Shown piece by piece: positions 51,256 to 51,337 of a DNA stretch of 51,337 bases. This DNA comes from Fimenecus sp051881455 (lineage in GTDB: Bacteria > Bacillota > Clostridia > Oscillospirales > Acutalibacteraceae). The notes below the pieces were generated by a model. It had not been told where the DNA came from. It worked only from the letters and a program-made list of their open reading frames with translations, and searched no databases. The stretch is taken from positions 1-51,337 of the forward strand of contig JBJEPX010000039.1 in assembly GCA_051881455.1 (NCBI GenBank), written 5' to 3'. The translations under genes were made by a program, and so were the position numbers. Position 1 is the first letter of the stretch, and each line of letters begins with the position of its first letter.

Positions 51256-51337
51256 TAAGGTGAGGGGAGTTGAACTCAATATGCCGAAAATTTGATATTA
51301 CGGTGCATTTTCACTTTTTCACCGTTGTCGGGCGTCA
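51256..51337. mobile_element. Second copy (partial, cut by window end) of the inverted-repeat element
   Basis: The 82 bases to the window end match the reversed right end of the 16851-17128 element with about two differences (GTGCATT for GCGTATT). It starts with the same TAAGGTGAGGGGAGTTGAAC terminus. The other end is outside the window. Confidence 0.8.

Noticed and set aside
1..51337. CRISPR array, insertion sequence with transposase, rRNA genes, plasmid origin
   Set aside because: No regularly spaced repeats, no transposase or integrase frame, no rRNA-like stretch and no iteron cluster were seen; repeats present are dispersed palindromes.

Overview
The window looks like chromosome from a spore-forming gut-type Clostridia, most likely an unnamed member of the Oscillospirales (Ruminococcaceae/Oscillospiraceae). 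The reasons are the Firmicutes sporulation genes (spoIIE, sipL, spoIVA), a glgB-glgC-glgD-glgA glycogen operon with the clostridial GlgD partner, strong GGAGG ribosome binding sites, frequent TTG/GTG starts, and many short palindromic intergenic repeats. No species can be named from sequence alone.

Layout. 1-0.5 kb: tRNA-Leu(GAG), whose 3' end is duplicated 220 bp away around a small folded element. 0.6-3.4 kb: a GPH-type sugar symporter and a membrane-anchored protein of unknown role. 3.5-9.1 kb: membrane proteins, a membrane-bound XRE-type protein, a HAAS-like membrane protein overlapping an acyltransferase-like gene, a membrane-tethered MerR regulator and a DUF2007-like protein. 9.5-16.8 kb: spoIIE, a MinD/ParA ATPase, mgsA and a hisS-aspS operon. 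16.85-17.13 kb: a 278-bp inverted-repeat element whose end supplies the last codons of the next gene; that gene also carries a poly-A frameshift at its start. 18.0-23.7 kb: the glg operon. 23.97-28.14 kb: a MarR-regulated heterodimeric ABC exporter. 28.25-34.64 kb: nine phage genes covering DNA packaging, capsid and neck, with no tail, lysis, integrase or phage regulator. 34.7-37.6 kb: a second GPH/SUT-like transporter and dusB. 37.7-40.8 kb: sipL-spoIVA behind a sigma-E-type promoter. 41.2 kb: tRNA-Thr(GGT). 41.6-45.1 kb: a cytosolic GH29 fucosidase and an arsR / ArsP-like permease / thioredoxin-like module. 45.1-51.3 kb: a lipid kinase, an RlmL-like methyltransferase, an AgrC-like histidine kinase, an OPA-type transporter coupled to a phosphoesterase, and a 42-residue membrane peptide next to a second copy of the inverted-repeat element.

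How the genes fit together. Sporulation genes occur at two loci with different predicted control: a Spo0A-type site before spoIIE and sigma-E before sipL-spoIVA, whose products form the spore coat base. The glg genes make glycogen from glucose-1-phosphate. Three regulator genes (merR-like, marR, arsR) sit next to near-consensus promoters with palindromes or direct repeats over or beside the start site, which points to autoregulation.

The two most unusual items are the self-contained phage packaging/head/neck cassette, which resembles the gene content of capsid-forming satellites or a domesticated capsid more than a whole prophage, and a family of small elements whose inverted ends look like tRNA T-arms. 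All functional calls rest on reading the sequence; no database search was run.
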